From: Clostridium tyrobutyricum DSM 2637 = ATCC 25755 = JCM 11008
GTDB taxonomy: Bacteria; Bacillota; Clostridia; Clostridiales; Clostridiaceae
Length of the DNA stretch: 64,000 nt
Direction of reading: 5' to 3'
Assembly (NCBI RefSeq): GCF_000359585.1
Contig: NZ_APMH01000009.1
Coordinates: forward strand, 1 to 64,000
In this document: one piece after another, positions 16,976-26,083 of the stretch
How the letters are laid out: each line of letters begins with the position of its first letter
Numbering within the stretch: the stretch's first letter is position 1
Position numbers and translations under genes: made by a program
Notes under the pieces: generated by a model
The model's database searches: none
Told to the model about the DNA's origin: nothing
What the model saw: only the letters and a program-made list of their open reading frames with translations

Positions 16976-17776
16976 GTGACAGATAAAAAGATCATAGTAC
17001 AATTTACGATGCTGACATTTTGCATAGCCTATCTTGTGTCAGGTGCCTTGATTGCTCTTGGGAAATTCGGATATTCGGTTCACAATTGGGTTCACTCGTT
17101 ACAGCAATTTGGGATGAATATTCCTTTTGCAATCTATATTTTATCGCCTGCTATTGCTTCATATATCGTTCTGGGTAAAAATGACAAAATAGCAGATTTT
17201 AAGGAATGGTTGAAAACTGTTTTTTACGCCAAAAATACTATATCTCTCTATTTGTACGTTGTTGCAGGGCTTGCACTGTATTTTTTGATACATATTGCAG
17301 TTTCAGGCCATGCGGTAATGGGACTTCCATTTTATACGTTTTTCTTTTCCCTACCAGGTAATCTTATTATCGGTGGCTTGGAGGAAGCTGGCTGGATGTA
17401 CATATTGCAGCCTGGACTTAACAAAAAATATGGCTTTATTTTATCTTCTATTTTTACTGGAATCATTTGGACAGCATGGCATATCCCTCTTTTCTTCATT
17501 CCGGGGACGAATCACGGAGAGGGACTCATTAACTTTTGGATGTTTGCAGTTCAACTTATTGCGTTTCGGTTTTTCAACGGGGCAATCTACAAAATATCAG
17601 GAAAAGGTCGTGTGTTTATGTGCGTATTATTCCACACCATGTTCAATGCGGCATCCCCCATCTTTGGCACCATGACTGTGACTTGGGCGGGAACCATTGC
17701 CGCAAACGCTGCGATAGTTCTTGTTTCAATTGTAACCATTGTGATATACGGCAAAAAGAGCAGGCGAATAGTATAA
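16976..17776 (+). CDS. CPBP-family (type II CAAX-like) membrane protease
   Basis: 266 residues, about eight membrane segments, with the three CPBP motifs: GGLEEAGW (EE near 132-133), WTAWHIPLFF and FHTMFNA. These are glutamate-dependent intramembrane proteases or self-immunity proteins. GTG start behind GAGGTGAAG. The gene and the 120 bases before it look richer in G+C than neighbours, suggesting recent transfer. No bacteriocin gene is visible nearby. Confidence 0.82.
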   Translation: MTDKKIIVQFTMLTFCIAYLVSGALIALGKFGYSVHNWVHSLQQFGMNIPFAIYILSPAIASYIVLGKNDKIADFKEWLKTVFYAKNTISLYLYVVAGLALYFLIHIAVSGHAVMGLPFYTFFFSLPGNLIIGGLEEAGWMYILQPGLNKKYGFILSSIFTGIIWTAWHIPLFFIPGTNHGEGLINFWMFAVQLIAFRFFNGAIYKISGKGRVFMCVLFHTMFNAASPIFGTMTVTWAGTIAANAAIVLVSIVTIVIYGKKSRRIV

Positions 17777-17861
17777 GCATAATGGTACGTTGTCAAATTT
17801 CAATTTGTCAGGGTTAACCACATTCTAAAAATGTGCAATACAAACCAGGTTATATTTATAG

Positions 17862-18080
17862 CAAATAAATCTTGATAATATAGTTTCACAAGGTGCAGGT
17901 ATACGTATACCAATAAACAAGTGGAATACACATAATATACAGTCTGCTGTAAATAGTATAATTAAGGAACCAGCTTATAAAGAAAATATAAAAGTATTAA
18001 AAAATATTTTGAATTCCATAGATGGCAAGAAAAACTCGGCACTTGTTATTTGGGATTACATAATAAAAAAATTAATTTAG
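17862..18080 (+). pseudogene. C-terminal remnant of an MGT-type glycosyltransferase
   Basis: A 72-codon frame reads NLDNIVSQGAGIRIPINKW...IIKEPAYKENIKVL..., matching the C-terminal end of macrolide-type glycosyltransferases, like the gene that follows 9 bases later (compare ELGTGIMLKSDNPNDIKNAIEQIL). It has no start or nucleotide-binding core. Probably left from a tandem pair after deletion. Confidence 0.65.
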
Positions 18081-18089
18081 GAGGTCAAT

Positions 18090-19277
18090 ATGAAAAAAAT
18101 AGTGTTTTTTTGTATTCCTGCATATGGCCACACAAATCCAACAATACCCGTAGTTAATGAATTGACTAAAAGAGGACATGAAGTATGGTACTATTCTTTT
18201 AATATGTTCAAGGAAAGAATCGAATCTGTGGGGGCAAAGTTTATTAGTTGCGATGAATATTTGCCGGAATTACGTTCTCAGGATGAGAAAAAAGTAGGAA
18301 AAGATTTTGCTGCATTAATTGAAATGGTAGTTGACACGACAATCAGTTTAGATAGAAAGGTATGCAGTGAGTTACAAGAGTTTAATCCAGATTGCATTGT
18401 ATCGGATTCTATATGCATTTGGGGGAAGCTTTTTGCAATGAAATTAAAGATTCAATATATATGTTCAACTACAACATTTGCATTTAATCAATACACGGCA
18501 AAAATGATGAAGCGCGGTATTGGAGAAATCATTCGTACTATTATAGGAATTCCTCGTATAAATAAAAAAATGAAACTTTTAAAAATAAATGGCTATAATG
18601 TAAAAAATTTTATTTCTCTTATACAAAATGATAATGATACCAATACTATAGTGTACACATCAAAGGAATTTCAGCCTATGTCTGAAACATTCTCGGATAA
18701 ATATGCGTTTATAGGTCCATCTATAATAGATGTAGAATCAAAAGATCCTAGGCATGAACACAGAACAGTTTATATTTCCCTGGGGACTGTATTGAATAAA
18801 AATTATAGTTTTTATAAAAATTGCATCAAGGCATTAAAGGAATGTGATGTAAGTGTAATTATGTCTGTAGGTGAAAAAACAGAGATTACCGATTTAGGCG
18901 AAGTGCCATCTAACTTTGAAGTAAAAGCTAAGGTAGATCAAATTAAAGTGCTAAAGAAAACTGATGTATTTCTGACACATTGTGGTATGAACAGCGTAAA
19001 TGAAAGTTTGTATTATGGTGTTCCTATGCTGTTATTTCCCCAACATAGTGAACAGGCATTGGTGGCAACACGAGCAGCGGAATTGGGAACAGGTATTATG
19101 CTTAAGAGTGACAATCCTAATGATATAAAAAATGCCATTGAACAGATATTAAATGATCATACTTATAAAGAAAATGCAGATAAAATATCGAAAGGTTTTA
19201 AAGCTGCTGGTGGTGCAAAAAAGGCGGCAGATATGATTTTAATGGTGATAAATAATGGCAAATCAAAAATTAATTAG
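18090..19277 (+). CDS. MGT/YjiC-type UDP-glycosyltransferase
   Basis: 395 residues, GT1 family GT-B fold: N-terminal YGHTNPTIPVVNELTKRGHEVW acceptor domain, and the C-terminal donor site with VYISLGTVLN, FLTHCGMNSVNESLYYGVPMLLFPQHSEQ (about 305-335). It transfers a sugar from a nucleotide donor to a small hydrophobic acceptor such as a macrolide, flavonoid or lipid. ATG behind TAGGAGG. A glycosyltransferase remnant precedes it. Confidence 0.88.
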   Translation: MKKIVFFCIPAYGHTNPTIPVVNELTKRGHEVWYYSFNMFKERIESVGAKFISCDEYLPELRSQDEKKVGKDFAALIEMVVDTTISLDRKVCSELQEFNPDCIVSDSICIWGKLFAMKLKIQYICSTTTFAFNQYTAKMMKRGIGEIIRTIIGIPRINKKMKLLKINGYNVKNFISLIQNDNDTNTIVYTSKEFQPMSETFSDKYAFIGPSIIDVESKDPRHEHRTVYISLGTVLNKNYSFYKNCIKALKECDVSVIMSVGEKTEITDLGEVPSNFEVKAKVDQIKVLKKTDVFLTHCGMNSVNESLYYGVPMLLFPQHSEQALVATRAAELGTGIMLKSDNPNDIKNAIEQILNDHTYKENADKISKGFKAAGGAKKAADMILMVINNGKSKIN

Positions 19278-19353
19278 ATGACAATGGACTTGCAATAGTG
19301 TCTGCAACCAACCTCTTCAGAACCAAAGAATATAAATTTCAATTTATAATCAC

Positions 19354-19664
19354 TTGATGTATTTTTTAACGGCTATTAAATTTAGTACACCTCATTTTCT
19401 ATTTATTAATAAAATACCATCCTTGAAAAATGCAGCCCTTCGATTAAAAATTAGAGGAAAAAACATTTCGCAGAAATTTGGATTTACTCACGAACATGAT
19501 GATGTATACAGCAAATCTATTTTAGGTGATAAAGAGGCAAATATTTTAATAAAAGGAAACTTGCAGGTGGTGGAGAAATCTATGAAGCTGTACAGAAAAA
19601 ATGGTCTTTGGAAGAGTTGTACTTTAAATACATAAAAGGTATGTCTGATAATCCAATATTATAA
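19354..19664 (+). pseudogene. Remnants including the C-terminus of an ABC transporter ATPase
   Basis: 19557-19664 reads KLAGGGEIYEAVQKKWSLEELYFKYIKG, the usual C-terminal end of an ABC-2 exporter ATPase, directly before the permease gene. The preceding 200 bases are open in a different frame (ending ...SILGDKEANILIKG) with no recognisable domain. The nucleotide-binding domain itself is gone, so the neighbouring permease has no local ATPase. Confidence 0.6.
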
Positions 19665-19682
19665 GTTTGGAGTGATTGAATT

Positions 19683-20477
19683 ATGAATAAAAGTGAAAAA
19701 GCATTGATATACAAAGATATAAATGAAATAGTAATTTCAAAAAGAGTTATCCTGCCAATGACTATTGTGCCCATTATTATGGTTGTAATCATACCACTGG
19801 CAATATTGATAGGTGCTAATTATATTGGAAATGATTTAAGTATATTTACAAAAATAGCACCTCTTATAAAAAAATTACCTTCTGAATATGATGCATACAA
19901 CTCTTCGCAGCTTTTAATAAAAATAACAGTGAACCTTATGTTTCCATCATATTTTCTTATAATTCCCATAATGTGCTCCGGAGTTATTGGTGCCAGTAGT
20001 TTTGTTGGAGAAAAGGAACATAAAACTATGGAGTCTTTGCTTTACACGCCAATATCCATGGAACGTCTGCTTAGAGCCAAAATTTTAGGAGTTTTTGTGC
20101 CTTCTTATATTATTACATTGATTTCATTTATAATTTTTGGCATCCTATCTAACATAGGAGGTTTTATCTACTTTTCAAAACTTATTTTTCCAGATGTAAA
20201 ATGGCTCATAATTATATTATGGATTTCCCCTGCAATCAATTTACTATCCCTGATATTCACTGTGATGGTATCGGCAAAATCAGAAACATTTCAGGAAGCA
20301 CAGCAGGTAAGTGGTCTTCTTGTTATTCCAATTATTCTCCTATTAGTGGCTCAAATGACAGGCGTATTTTTGATTAGCAATTCTGTAATGATTATAGGTG
20401 GAGGCGTTATACTGATACTTGATTACATATTGATAAAGAGAATTTCCTCCAGATTTGTTCCAGAGAAATTAATTTAG
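19683..20477 (+). CDS. ABC-2 type transporter permease
   Basis: 264 residues, six hydrophobic segments with the ABC-2 pattern GVIGASSFVGEKEHKTMESLLYTPIS and AKILGVFVPSY. ATG behind TTGGAG. Its ATPase partner exists only as a short C-terminal remnant just upstream, so it is likely an orphan. Confidence 0.75.
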   Translation: MNKSEKALIYKDINEIVISKRVILPMTIVPIIMVVIIPLAILIGANYIGNDLSIFTKIAPLIKKLPSEYDAYNSSQLLIKITVNLMFPSYFLIIPIMCSGVIGASSFVGEKEHKTMESLLYTPISMERLLRAKILGVFVPSYIITLISFIIFGILSNIGGFIYFSKLIFPDVKWLIIILWISPAINLLSLIFTVMVSAKSETFQEAQQVSGLLVIPIILLLVAQMTGVFLISNSVMIIGGGVILILDYILIKRISSRFVPEKLI

Positions 20478-20630
20478 TTCAGATTAAAAAATGAAATAGC
20501 TTTTAAGTAACATTCAATTTAGACTTTTTATATAAAATATTGAAATTTGTTGATAAATTATCATTAATTTATCCTATCTTAAAAAAATAGGGCACCTTAT
20601 TTAAAAAGTGATCTTATATATATAATTTAT
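20478..20630. other. Intergenic, no gene seen
   Basis: AT-rich sequence with no convincing frame or strong hairpin. Confidence 0.5.
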
Positions 20631-20860
20631 CTAATGTAAGCTCTGAAGCTTCTGATATATATAATCCGCCCAGTATTCTTCATCATAATTATAAACATAC
20701 TGGGGATCTTCTATCATATCTTTAAATTTAATCATTAAATTATCCAAATTGTATTTAGATATATTATTTTTTTAGATCTATTATTATAAATAAATTTAGC
20801 CCAATTTATATCCTGAAACTTAAATATCTTTCCATAATACTATAAGTCGGAAATATTGTG
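20631..20860 (-). pseudogene. Frameshifted remnant of an unknown protein
   Basis: On the minus strand a frame ending at 20631 reads ...DNLMIKFKDMIEDPQYVY then NYDEEYWADYIYQKLQSLH. Just upstream, in another frame, YGKIFKFQDINWAKFIYNNRSKK continues the same protein style across an A-run, suggesting a frameshift. No start is present. Not assigned to a family. Confidence 0.4.
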
Positions 20861-21267
20861 TTCACCTGTATTAAATTATTTACATGGGAAATCTTATTCT
20901 ATCGTAACAAAAATAATAGGAAAAAGACGTACAGAGCTTGTAAATACATGGCTTATAGGCACTCAAATTTCTATATAATAACTATTTTATATGATATAAT
21001 ATATACGAGAGTATAAATATTTTTTAGTTAGTCACCTCCCGGAATTTATCTCTTGCAAAGAGGTCGTTACGGTAATTGACAGCAGAGACCAGCTATGATA
21101 AGTCAATAGATTTCATAAAAAATTATAATATTTCGAGTTATATTTTTGTTTATTATGAAATGTTAAAAATAAATAATATGGTATCATTTTTGGGCAAAGC
21201 AAATAAACTATTAAACAATTAATAGTTAAAATTTTACATAGAGTTATTAATATAGTTATAATATTGC

Positions 21268-22440
21268 TTAGTTAATAGGGGTATAATCTCTTTTATCTCT
21301 CATGACAGCAAAAACAATACGTGTTAATTTATTAGCTGTGGCTCCTACAGCAACTAAATGATGTTTTCCCTCATTTCGCTTTTTATTATAATATTTATTA
21401 AGAGGACTATCATGAAGGACACATGTTGAAGCAGCTAAAAACAAGGCACGTCTAAGATACGGTGAACCTCTTTTAGACATTTTATTGTTATTAGATACAA
21501 ATTGTCCTGATTGCTTAACAGTAGGATCAATTCCAGCATAAGCTACAAGACTAGAAGAATTCTTAAAACGTTTAATATCCCCAATTTCACTAAGAATAAT
21601 AGCAGCAGTGACGAAACCAATTCCAGGAATAGTTGTTAAATGAGAGTTAAATTGATTATAATAAAACTCAATTTCTGAATCTAGAGATTTCATTTGTTTT
21701 TCAAGAAATAGTATTTGACTAATAAGTTGTTTTATTTGAAATTTAAAAGCTTCTTTGGCTATCTTAATACCAAAAGTGTTTTTAGCTGCATTTTGAATCT
21801 CTTCAGCTTTATTAAAACCAAGTCTCCCCTTACTTTTTGTTTTCAATAGTTCAGTTAAATCATTTATACTTAACTTCAGTATTCCTTCTGGAGTTTGACA
21901 CTTTTCAAGGACAGCTTTAGAACTTACACCCCAGATATCAGAAAATAATTTATTATATTCTGGAAAAATTTGATCAAGTACTGTAGTTATTCTGCATTTA
22001 AGTTCAGAAATTTCAGTAGTTAAAGAAAGTTTATATCTGCAAAGTTGTCTTAGAGCAAGAATTTTATCATCACAAAGTTTTGTATTAGTAAATTTACCGA
22101 ATCTAATAACTTCTGCAATTATAAAAGAATCTTTAGTATCGTTTTTGGTTTTACGAATATACAAATTTCTAAAGCTATCAGATTGAATAGGATTAATAAC
22201 GTTTATCTCATATCCTTTTGTCATTAAAAATGAATATAATGAAAGCCAATAATGACCTGTAGCTTCAAGTCCAAATATAACTTTAGAATTGCGAGTATAT
22301 TTTTTTATATGTTCAATTAATTTATTTCCACCATTATGGGAATTAGTAAATTTTATAGATTTGCCAATTATAGAACCAGTATCATCAATAATAGTAGCTT
22401 CATGATTATTTTTACCAATATCAACACCAACAATATACAT
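21268..22440 (-). CDS. IS110-family transposase (DEDD recombinase)
   Basis: 390 residues, full length. The N-terminal RuvC-like DEDD domain shows VGVDIGK (D7), GLEATGHYW (E59), and KNDTKDSFIIAE (D101, D104). A coiled-coil middle leads to the Tnp_2 domain with IPGIGFVTAAIILSEIGDI and the serine motif SKRGSPYLRRALF (S326, probable nucleophile). It carries out RNA-guided cut-and-paste recombination in characterised relatives. No frameshift, so it may be active. Confidence 0.93.
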   Translation of the reverse strand: MYIVGVDIGKNNHEATIIDDTGSIIGKSIKFTNSHNGGNKLIEHIKKYTRNSKVIFGLEATGHYWLSLYSFLMTKGYEINVINPIQSDSFRNLYIRKTKNDTKDSFIIAEVIRFGKFTNTKLCDDKILALRQLCRYKLSLTTEISELKCRITTVLDQIFPEYNKLFSDIWGVSSKAVLEKCQTPEGILKLSINDLTELLKTKSKGRLGFNKAEEIQNAAKNTFGIKIAKEAFKFQIKQLISQILFLEKQMKSLDSEIEFYYNQFNSHLTTIPGIGFVTAAIILSEIGDIKRFKNSSSLVAYAGIDPTVKQSGQFVSNNNKMSKRGSPYLRRALFLAASTCVLHDSPLNKYYNKKRNEGKHHLVAVGATANKLTRIVFAVMRDKRDYTPIN

Positions 22441-22581
22441 AAAAAGTCACCTTCATTTAAAAGATTATTTAGATAGAATCCTCTCACATATGCAAGTTAC
22501 ATCCTAGTTTGATATACGAAAAATTGTAAAAATACAATTAACATCCAGCTTATACGCAACATCTCGCAAAGAAGAGGTAGC
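22441..22581 (-). ncRNA. Candidate bridge RNA of the IS110 element
   Basis: The 140 bases upstream of the transposase, inside the element, have no reading frame but hold hairpins such as AATTGTATTTTTACAATT on the minus strand. In IS110-group elements the guide (bridge) RNA is encoded here. The minus-strand transcript would contain AGCUGG (22550-22545), exactly complementary to CCAGCT at the element end (21089-21094), as expected of a donor-binding loop. Extent and structure are inferred, not measured. Confidence 0.5.
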
Positions 22582-22732
22582 AGTCTCTGCTCCGAGGTCA
22601 AAAAGCCTCATGGGGGTGGGCGTAAACCTCTATCTATACGAGAATATTGTCTCAAAAGATGAGTTATTAAACAATAGTTATATAAATGAACTTTAAAGCT
22701 ATAAAGATATTATATAGATTAAAGCTTTAGGC

Positions 22733-22810
22733 AGGAAAACTATTGTTTAATGTTTACATGTTTATCATACTAGGAAAACTATTGTTTAATGTTTACATGT
22801 TTATCATACT
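22733..22810 (+). repeat. 39-bp tandem duplication before a small membrane-protein gene
   Basis: Two exact copies of a 39-bp unit (22733-22771, 22772-22810; each begins AGGAAAACTATTG and ends TATCATACT) lie directly before the ribosome site AGGAGGTGG. The duplication extends the reading frame artificially upstream. It changes the leader of the following gene. Confidence 0.9.
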
Positions 22811-22823
22811 AGGAGGTGGCAGC

Positions 22824-23009
22824 ATGGGCGGATATATTGTTATTACAGCTATGGTATGTGTTACTGTAGTTGGTATAGTGGGTATTTTTTCTACACTCGC
22901 ATACTTAAAAGAAAGAGCTATTCTTAAATATAAGAACAGCTCTAAATTTAACGATAATGAAATTTCAATTACCGTTGATGATAACAAAGATAAAAACTCA
23001 AAAAACTAA
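22824..23009 (+). CDS. Small single-pass membrane protein, unknown function
   Basis: 61 residues from ATG 22824 (site AGGAGGTGG). One membrane segment (about 2-26), then a basic stretch and an acidic tail (DDNKDKNSKN). Its leader holds the tandem repeat and, further up, the compact structured sequence into which IS110 inserted. Not recognised. Confidence 0.6.
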   Translation: MGGYIVITAMVCVTVVGIVGIFSTLAYLKERAILKYKNSSKFNDNEISITVDDNKDKNSKN

Positions 23010-23040
23010 ATGCACTCTCGCAAAGTACATTTAGTTTAAT
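23003..23040 (+). terminator. Hairpin after the small membrane-protein gene
   Basis: AAACTAAATG (23003-23012) pairs perfectly with CATTTAGTTT (23028-23037), with an inner ACT/AGT. A weak T-rich tail follows. Confidence 0.6.
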
Positions 23041-23282
23041 TAATTAAAAGATTTCTTAAACTATAAACCGTAACGGCTTCTTATATATATTATAACATAT
23101 TTTTTGAAAATTAAACTTGAAATTATAAGTAACTTCAATTCGTAATATAAAAAAATCACGATATACTATGGCAAAATATTAAGTTTAAAAGTAAAATTAT
23201 AAATATATTAATAATCCGGAGGATGTTTATAATGTTATAACTCAGTAAAAATAATAAAAAGAAAGTTCTACAAAATATAAGA

Positions 23283-23740
23283 TGCGGCAGCATTGATGCT
23301 GCTGACGTCAGCTTTCCAAATCTTATAGATTCATATAACCATTATGTTAAGAATAATGTGATGACAAGTATTATATATTTTTAACTACTAATACAAATAA
23401 GACTGCAAAACAGATAATAAATACGTATGAGTTAAGACCAGAGGTAGAAGAAAACTTCAGACAGATAAAAGATTTCTGGAAACTTAAAGATTTTAAAAGC
23501 ACGAAATATAATTTCATAACTTTCCATATCACTATGACATTAATAGAATATATGTACTTTCAATTATTCAAAAACATGGAGGAAGGAAATAGATATTCAG
23601 GCAAGTCAATGCCCGCAGTCATCAAAAATTATAAATCAGATAGGCAGAAATCCGTTATTGTATACTCCGGTCAATATTTTGGAGTGTTCCCATTTATTGA
23701 ATTTATTCAGTTATATGCTGGTTGTCCGATAGAAGTATAA
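23283..23740 (+). pseudogene. C-terminal remnant of a DDE transposase (IS4-like superfamily)
   Basis: A broken frame reads CGSIDAADVSFPNLIDSYNH up to a stop, then in another frame TAKQIINTYELRPEVEENFRQIKDFWKLKDF...IEYMYFQLFKNM. The YELRPEVEENFRQIK segment is the glutamate-containing Y-E-K signature of DDE transposases. The N-terminal catalytic aspartates are missing. The last 68 codons, after an internal ATG at 23534, should not be annotated as a separate gene. Confidence 0.65.
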
Positions 23741-23805
23741 ATTATGGTTTGGATAGATAAAAACACCGTAAAACTCATTTCTGAATAATACGGTATTTAA
23801 ATAAT

Positions 23806-24582
23806 TTATTTGGTATCAATAATCTGCTCTGCCATTTTAACTAATTCTTCTTGTGATATATCAGAATCAATTGATAAGAAAGAATAGTAAATTCCATCTT
23901 GCATCCAATTTAAATATTTGACTTGAGAGATTTTTTCCTTGTCAGATCCATAGCTAAATACATATTTGCCAGACAATTTATCCTTCTTATCTTGTTCTGT
24001 CATTTTATAATCTGCTGGCACAAATTTGTTAGCATATGAATGATAATATAAATCTATACTATTATAATTACCAATAACAGTCTCTTTCTTTGATCTTTCA
24101 CCTAATATTTCATTTTCCATATAGAGATCTAATTTATCATTCCCCTTTGTATAAGTAAAATTAAGTGATTTTGTTTTTGCTACAGAATTACCTTTATCAT
24201 CAGTTCCTTCATTATTTACAATACATCCATTTGTAAAAGTATATCCATTATAAAATTTGTTAACTAATTTAGGATTAAATTTAAAATCCTTTTTCAATTG
24301 TTCTGCTGTAGGTATAGTAGTATAAGTTGGCATTTCACTATTATGTGAAGTTGAAGTTATGGAGGATATTTTTCCAGCAGCCAATACAGTTGTTCCTATC
24401 ATCATAGTAGCTACCAGTGCAATTATAAATCTTTTCTTAAATGATCCATTTTTATATATTTTTTTGTTTTCCATTTTATCACCCTCCTTTTGGTCTGGTA
24501 AGCTGCTTAATGTTGCACTTACCCTGTTTTTAAAACTTTTGGGTGTGCCTAGAAAGACATTATTCCAATTATAATTATCCAT
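23806..24582 (-). CDS. Anti-sigma-factor-like membrane protein
   Basis: 258 residues: a short cytoplasmic N-terminus (about 1-45), one membrane segment (about 51-70) and a large extracellular part that resembles DUF4367-type domains (QVKYLNWMQDGIYYSFLSIDSDISQEELVKMAEQI). It overlaps the sigma-factor gene before it by 8 bases. By position and topology it should hold the sigma factor at the membrane and release it on an outside signal. No canonical zinc HCXXC motif is seen. Confidence 0.7.
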   Translation of the reverse strand: MDNYNWNNVFLGTPKSFKNRVSATLSSLPDQKEGDKMENKKIYKNGSFKKRFIIALVATMMIGTTVLAAGKISSITSTSHNSEMPTYTTIPTAEQLKKDFKFNPKLVNKFYNGYTFTNGCIVNNEGTDDKGNSVAKTKSLNFTYTKGNDKLDLYMENEILGERSKKETVIGNYNSIDLYYHSYANKFVPADYKMTEQDKKDKLSGKYVFSYGSDKEKISQVKYLNWMQDGIYYSFLSIDSDISQEELVKMAEQIIDTK

Positions 24583-25057
24583 AAATTGCCTCCATATGCT
24601 CTAGATTTATTTTCAATAGTTTTCGTCCTTTTGATAATCTGCTTTTTACAGTTCCTGCAGGTATTTTTAAAATCTGTTTAATTTCTTTTACCGAATATCC
24701 CTCTACATAATAAAGAACAATTGTAATACGAATACGCTCTGGTAGTTTCTGAATAGCTAAATATAATTCGGTATAATCCTTTTTATCATCAGCTTTGATA
24801 AACTCAAAGTATTCTTCATAAGATATCTTTGAGCATTCTTTACGCTTCAAACTATAACATTCATTTATAAGAATTCTAACCAACCATGTTTTAAAATATT
24901 GTTCTTTTTTTAGTTTACCTAATTTATTATAAGCTTTTAAAATTGCACACTGAACTGCATCTTCACAATCCTCATCATGAATCAAAATTGATTTAGATAC
25001 ATGATATAAAGTAGATTCAGCCTCAAGAACTTTATCTACAAATTCATCTTTATTCAA
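24575..25057 (-). CDS. ECF-type RNA polymerase sigma factor
   Basis: 160 residues with region 2 (HDEDCEDAVQCAILKAYNKLGKLKKEQYFKTWLVRILINECYSLKR) and region 4 helix-turn-helix (LPERIRITIVLYYVEGYSVKEIKQILKIPAGTVKSRLSKGRKLLK). TTG start behind AAAGGTGG. Coupled to the anti-sigma gene. A GTAGCGCTAC palindrome lies in the leader at 25086-25095. Confidence 0.9.
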   Translation of the reverse strand: MNKDEFVDKVLEAESTLYHVSKSILIHDEDCEDAVQCAILKAYNKLGKLKKEQYFKTWLVRILINECYSLKRKECSKISYEEYFEFIKADDKKDYTELYLAIQKLPERIRITIVLYYVEGYSVKEIKQILKIPAGTVKSRLSKGRKLLKINLEHMEAIYG

Positions 25058-25095
25058 TTGACTTCCACCTTTCTTTGCAAGCTGTAGCGCTACTT

Positions 25096-25480
25096 TTTTA
25101 CCTTACACTAATTAGATGCATATATCTACCAGATGGTTCATTTAATTTTAATTTATTTGGAGCTAAAATTGACATATGAGAGTATGCATATTTGAAAAGA
25201 TACTATTTTATTGAATCTTAAAAATTTTTGTGAGAAAAATAGGAAAGATGAGATTATATCCAATTTGGTATTAAATTATTTTGCACATGCCAACCCAAGC
25301 CTCGCAGTATAGTTGAAAGTGTATTTTGCAGACATATTTTGCCCATTGTGATAGCAATAATTATACATTTTAAAGTATATTTTAATAAATATTATTGGTA
25401 TATTTTGAGAGTATTAAGAGTAGTTGGTTATTGTATAAAATGATATAATATATTACAATTTATCAATAAGCGTTATTTAT
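25096..25480. other. Intergenic between the sigma-factor gene and the DJ-1 gene
   Basis: About 385 bases with divergent promoters expected. A TATAAT at about 25443 probably serves the rightward gene. No coding remnant or strong hairpin was found. Confidence 0.4.
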
Positions 25481-25504
25481 GTGATAAGAATATGGAGGTT
25501 TAAA

Positions 25505-26083
25505 ATGAAGATACTACTTTTTTTGGCTAAAGGATTTGAAACAATGGAATTTAGTGTATTTGTAGATGTTATGGGTTGGGCTAGAAATGATTATGGATAT
25601 GATGTTCCAGTGGTAACTTGTGGATTTCATAAACAAGTTATGAGTACATTTAATATTCCTGTAATAGTCGAAAAGACAATTGATGAAATTAATATTGATG
25701 AATATGATGCACTAGCTATTCCTGGTGGCTTTGAAGAATTTGGATTTTATGAAGACGCTTATGATGAGCGTTTTCTGAAATTAATAAGAGAATTTGACTC
25801 AAGAGGAAAAATTATTGCTGCCATTTGTGTTGGGGCATTACCATTAGGCAAGAGTGGAGTCTTAAATAATCGCAAAGCTACCACATATCATTTAAGAGAT
25901 GCATATAGACAAGAACAGCTAAAAGAATTTGGTGTTAATGTTGTAAATGAACCAATTGTAGTTAATAGAAATATTGTTACTTCATATTGCCCTGAAACAG
26001 CTTCTCATGTGGCATTTAAACTTTTAGAAATGCTTACGTCGGAGAAACAAATGAAAATTGTCAAAGCTGCTATGGGATTTTAA
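25505..26083 (+). CDS. DJ-1/PfpI family protein
   Basis: 192 residues from ATG 25505 (site TGGAGG). Class I amidotransferase-like fold with the nucleophile elbow IIAAICVGALPLGKSG (cysteine near 108), the conserved glutamate in AKGFETMEFSV and LAIPGGFEEFGFYED. Members are glyoxalases, deglycases or chaperones; which one applies here is not visible. Stands alone. Confidence 0.85.
   Translation: MKILLFLAKGFETMEFSVFVDVMGWARNDYGYDVPVVTCGFHKQVMSTFNIPVIVEKTIDEINIDEYDALAIPGGFEEFGFYEDAYDERFLKLIREFDSRGKIIAAICVGALPLGKSGVLNNRKATTYHLRDAYRQEQLKEFGVNVVNEPIVVNRNIVTSYCPETASHVAFKLLEMLTSEKQMKIVKAAMGF

Larger units (their letters stand above)
21086..22583 (-). mobile_element. IS110-family insertion sequence (complete)
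   Basis: Left edge placed at the AG of AGACCAGCTATG because the related element end at 1-25 starts at the same bases. Right edge placed at the AG in GTAGCAGTCTC (22582-22583), the copy of the core dinucleotide that best restores the target. The element holds one transposase gene on the minus strand, 180 bases past its 3' end and about 140 bases before its 5' end. IS110 elements have no terminal inverted repeats or target duplications, in agreement with what is seen. The right edge is uncertain by some bases. Confidence 0.7.

Noticed and set aside
17373-17817. Alternative frames in the CPBP protease region
   Set aside because: The higher G+C content opens spurious frames; only the +16976 frame carries family motifs.
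17904-17917. 14-bp palindrome GGTATACGTATACC
   Set aside because: It lies inside the glycosyltransferase remnant, codes for its RIP region, and has no promoter beside it, so it is probably chance.
21002-22643. Treating the TATACGAGA repeats as the IS110 boundaries
   Set aside because: The related end at the window edge shows that the element starts at about 21086; the repeats belong to the target.
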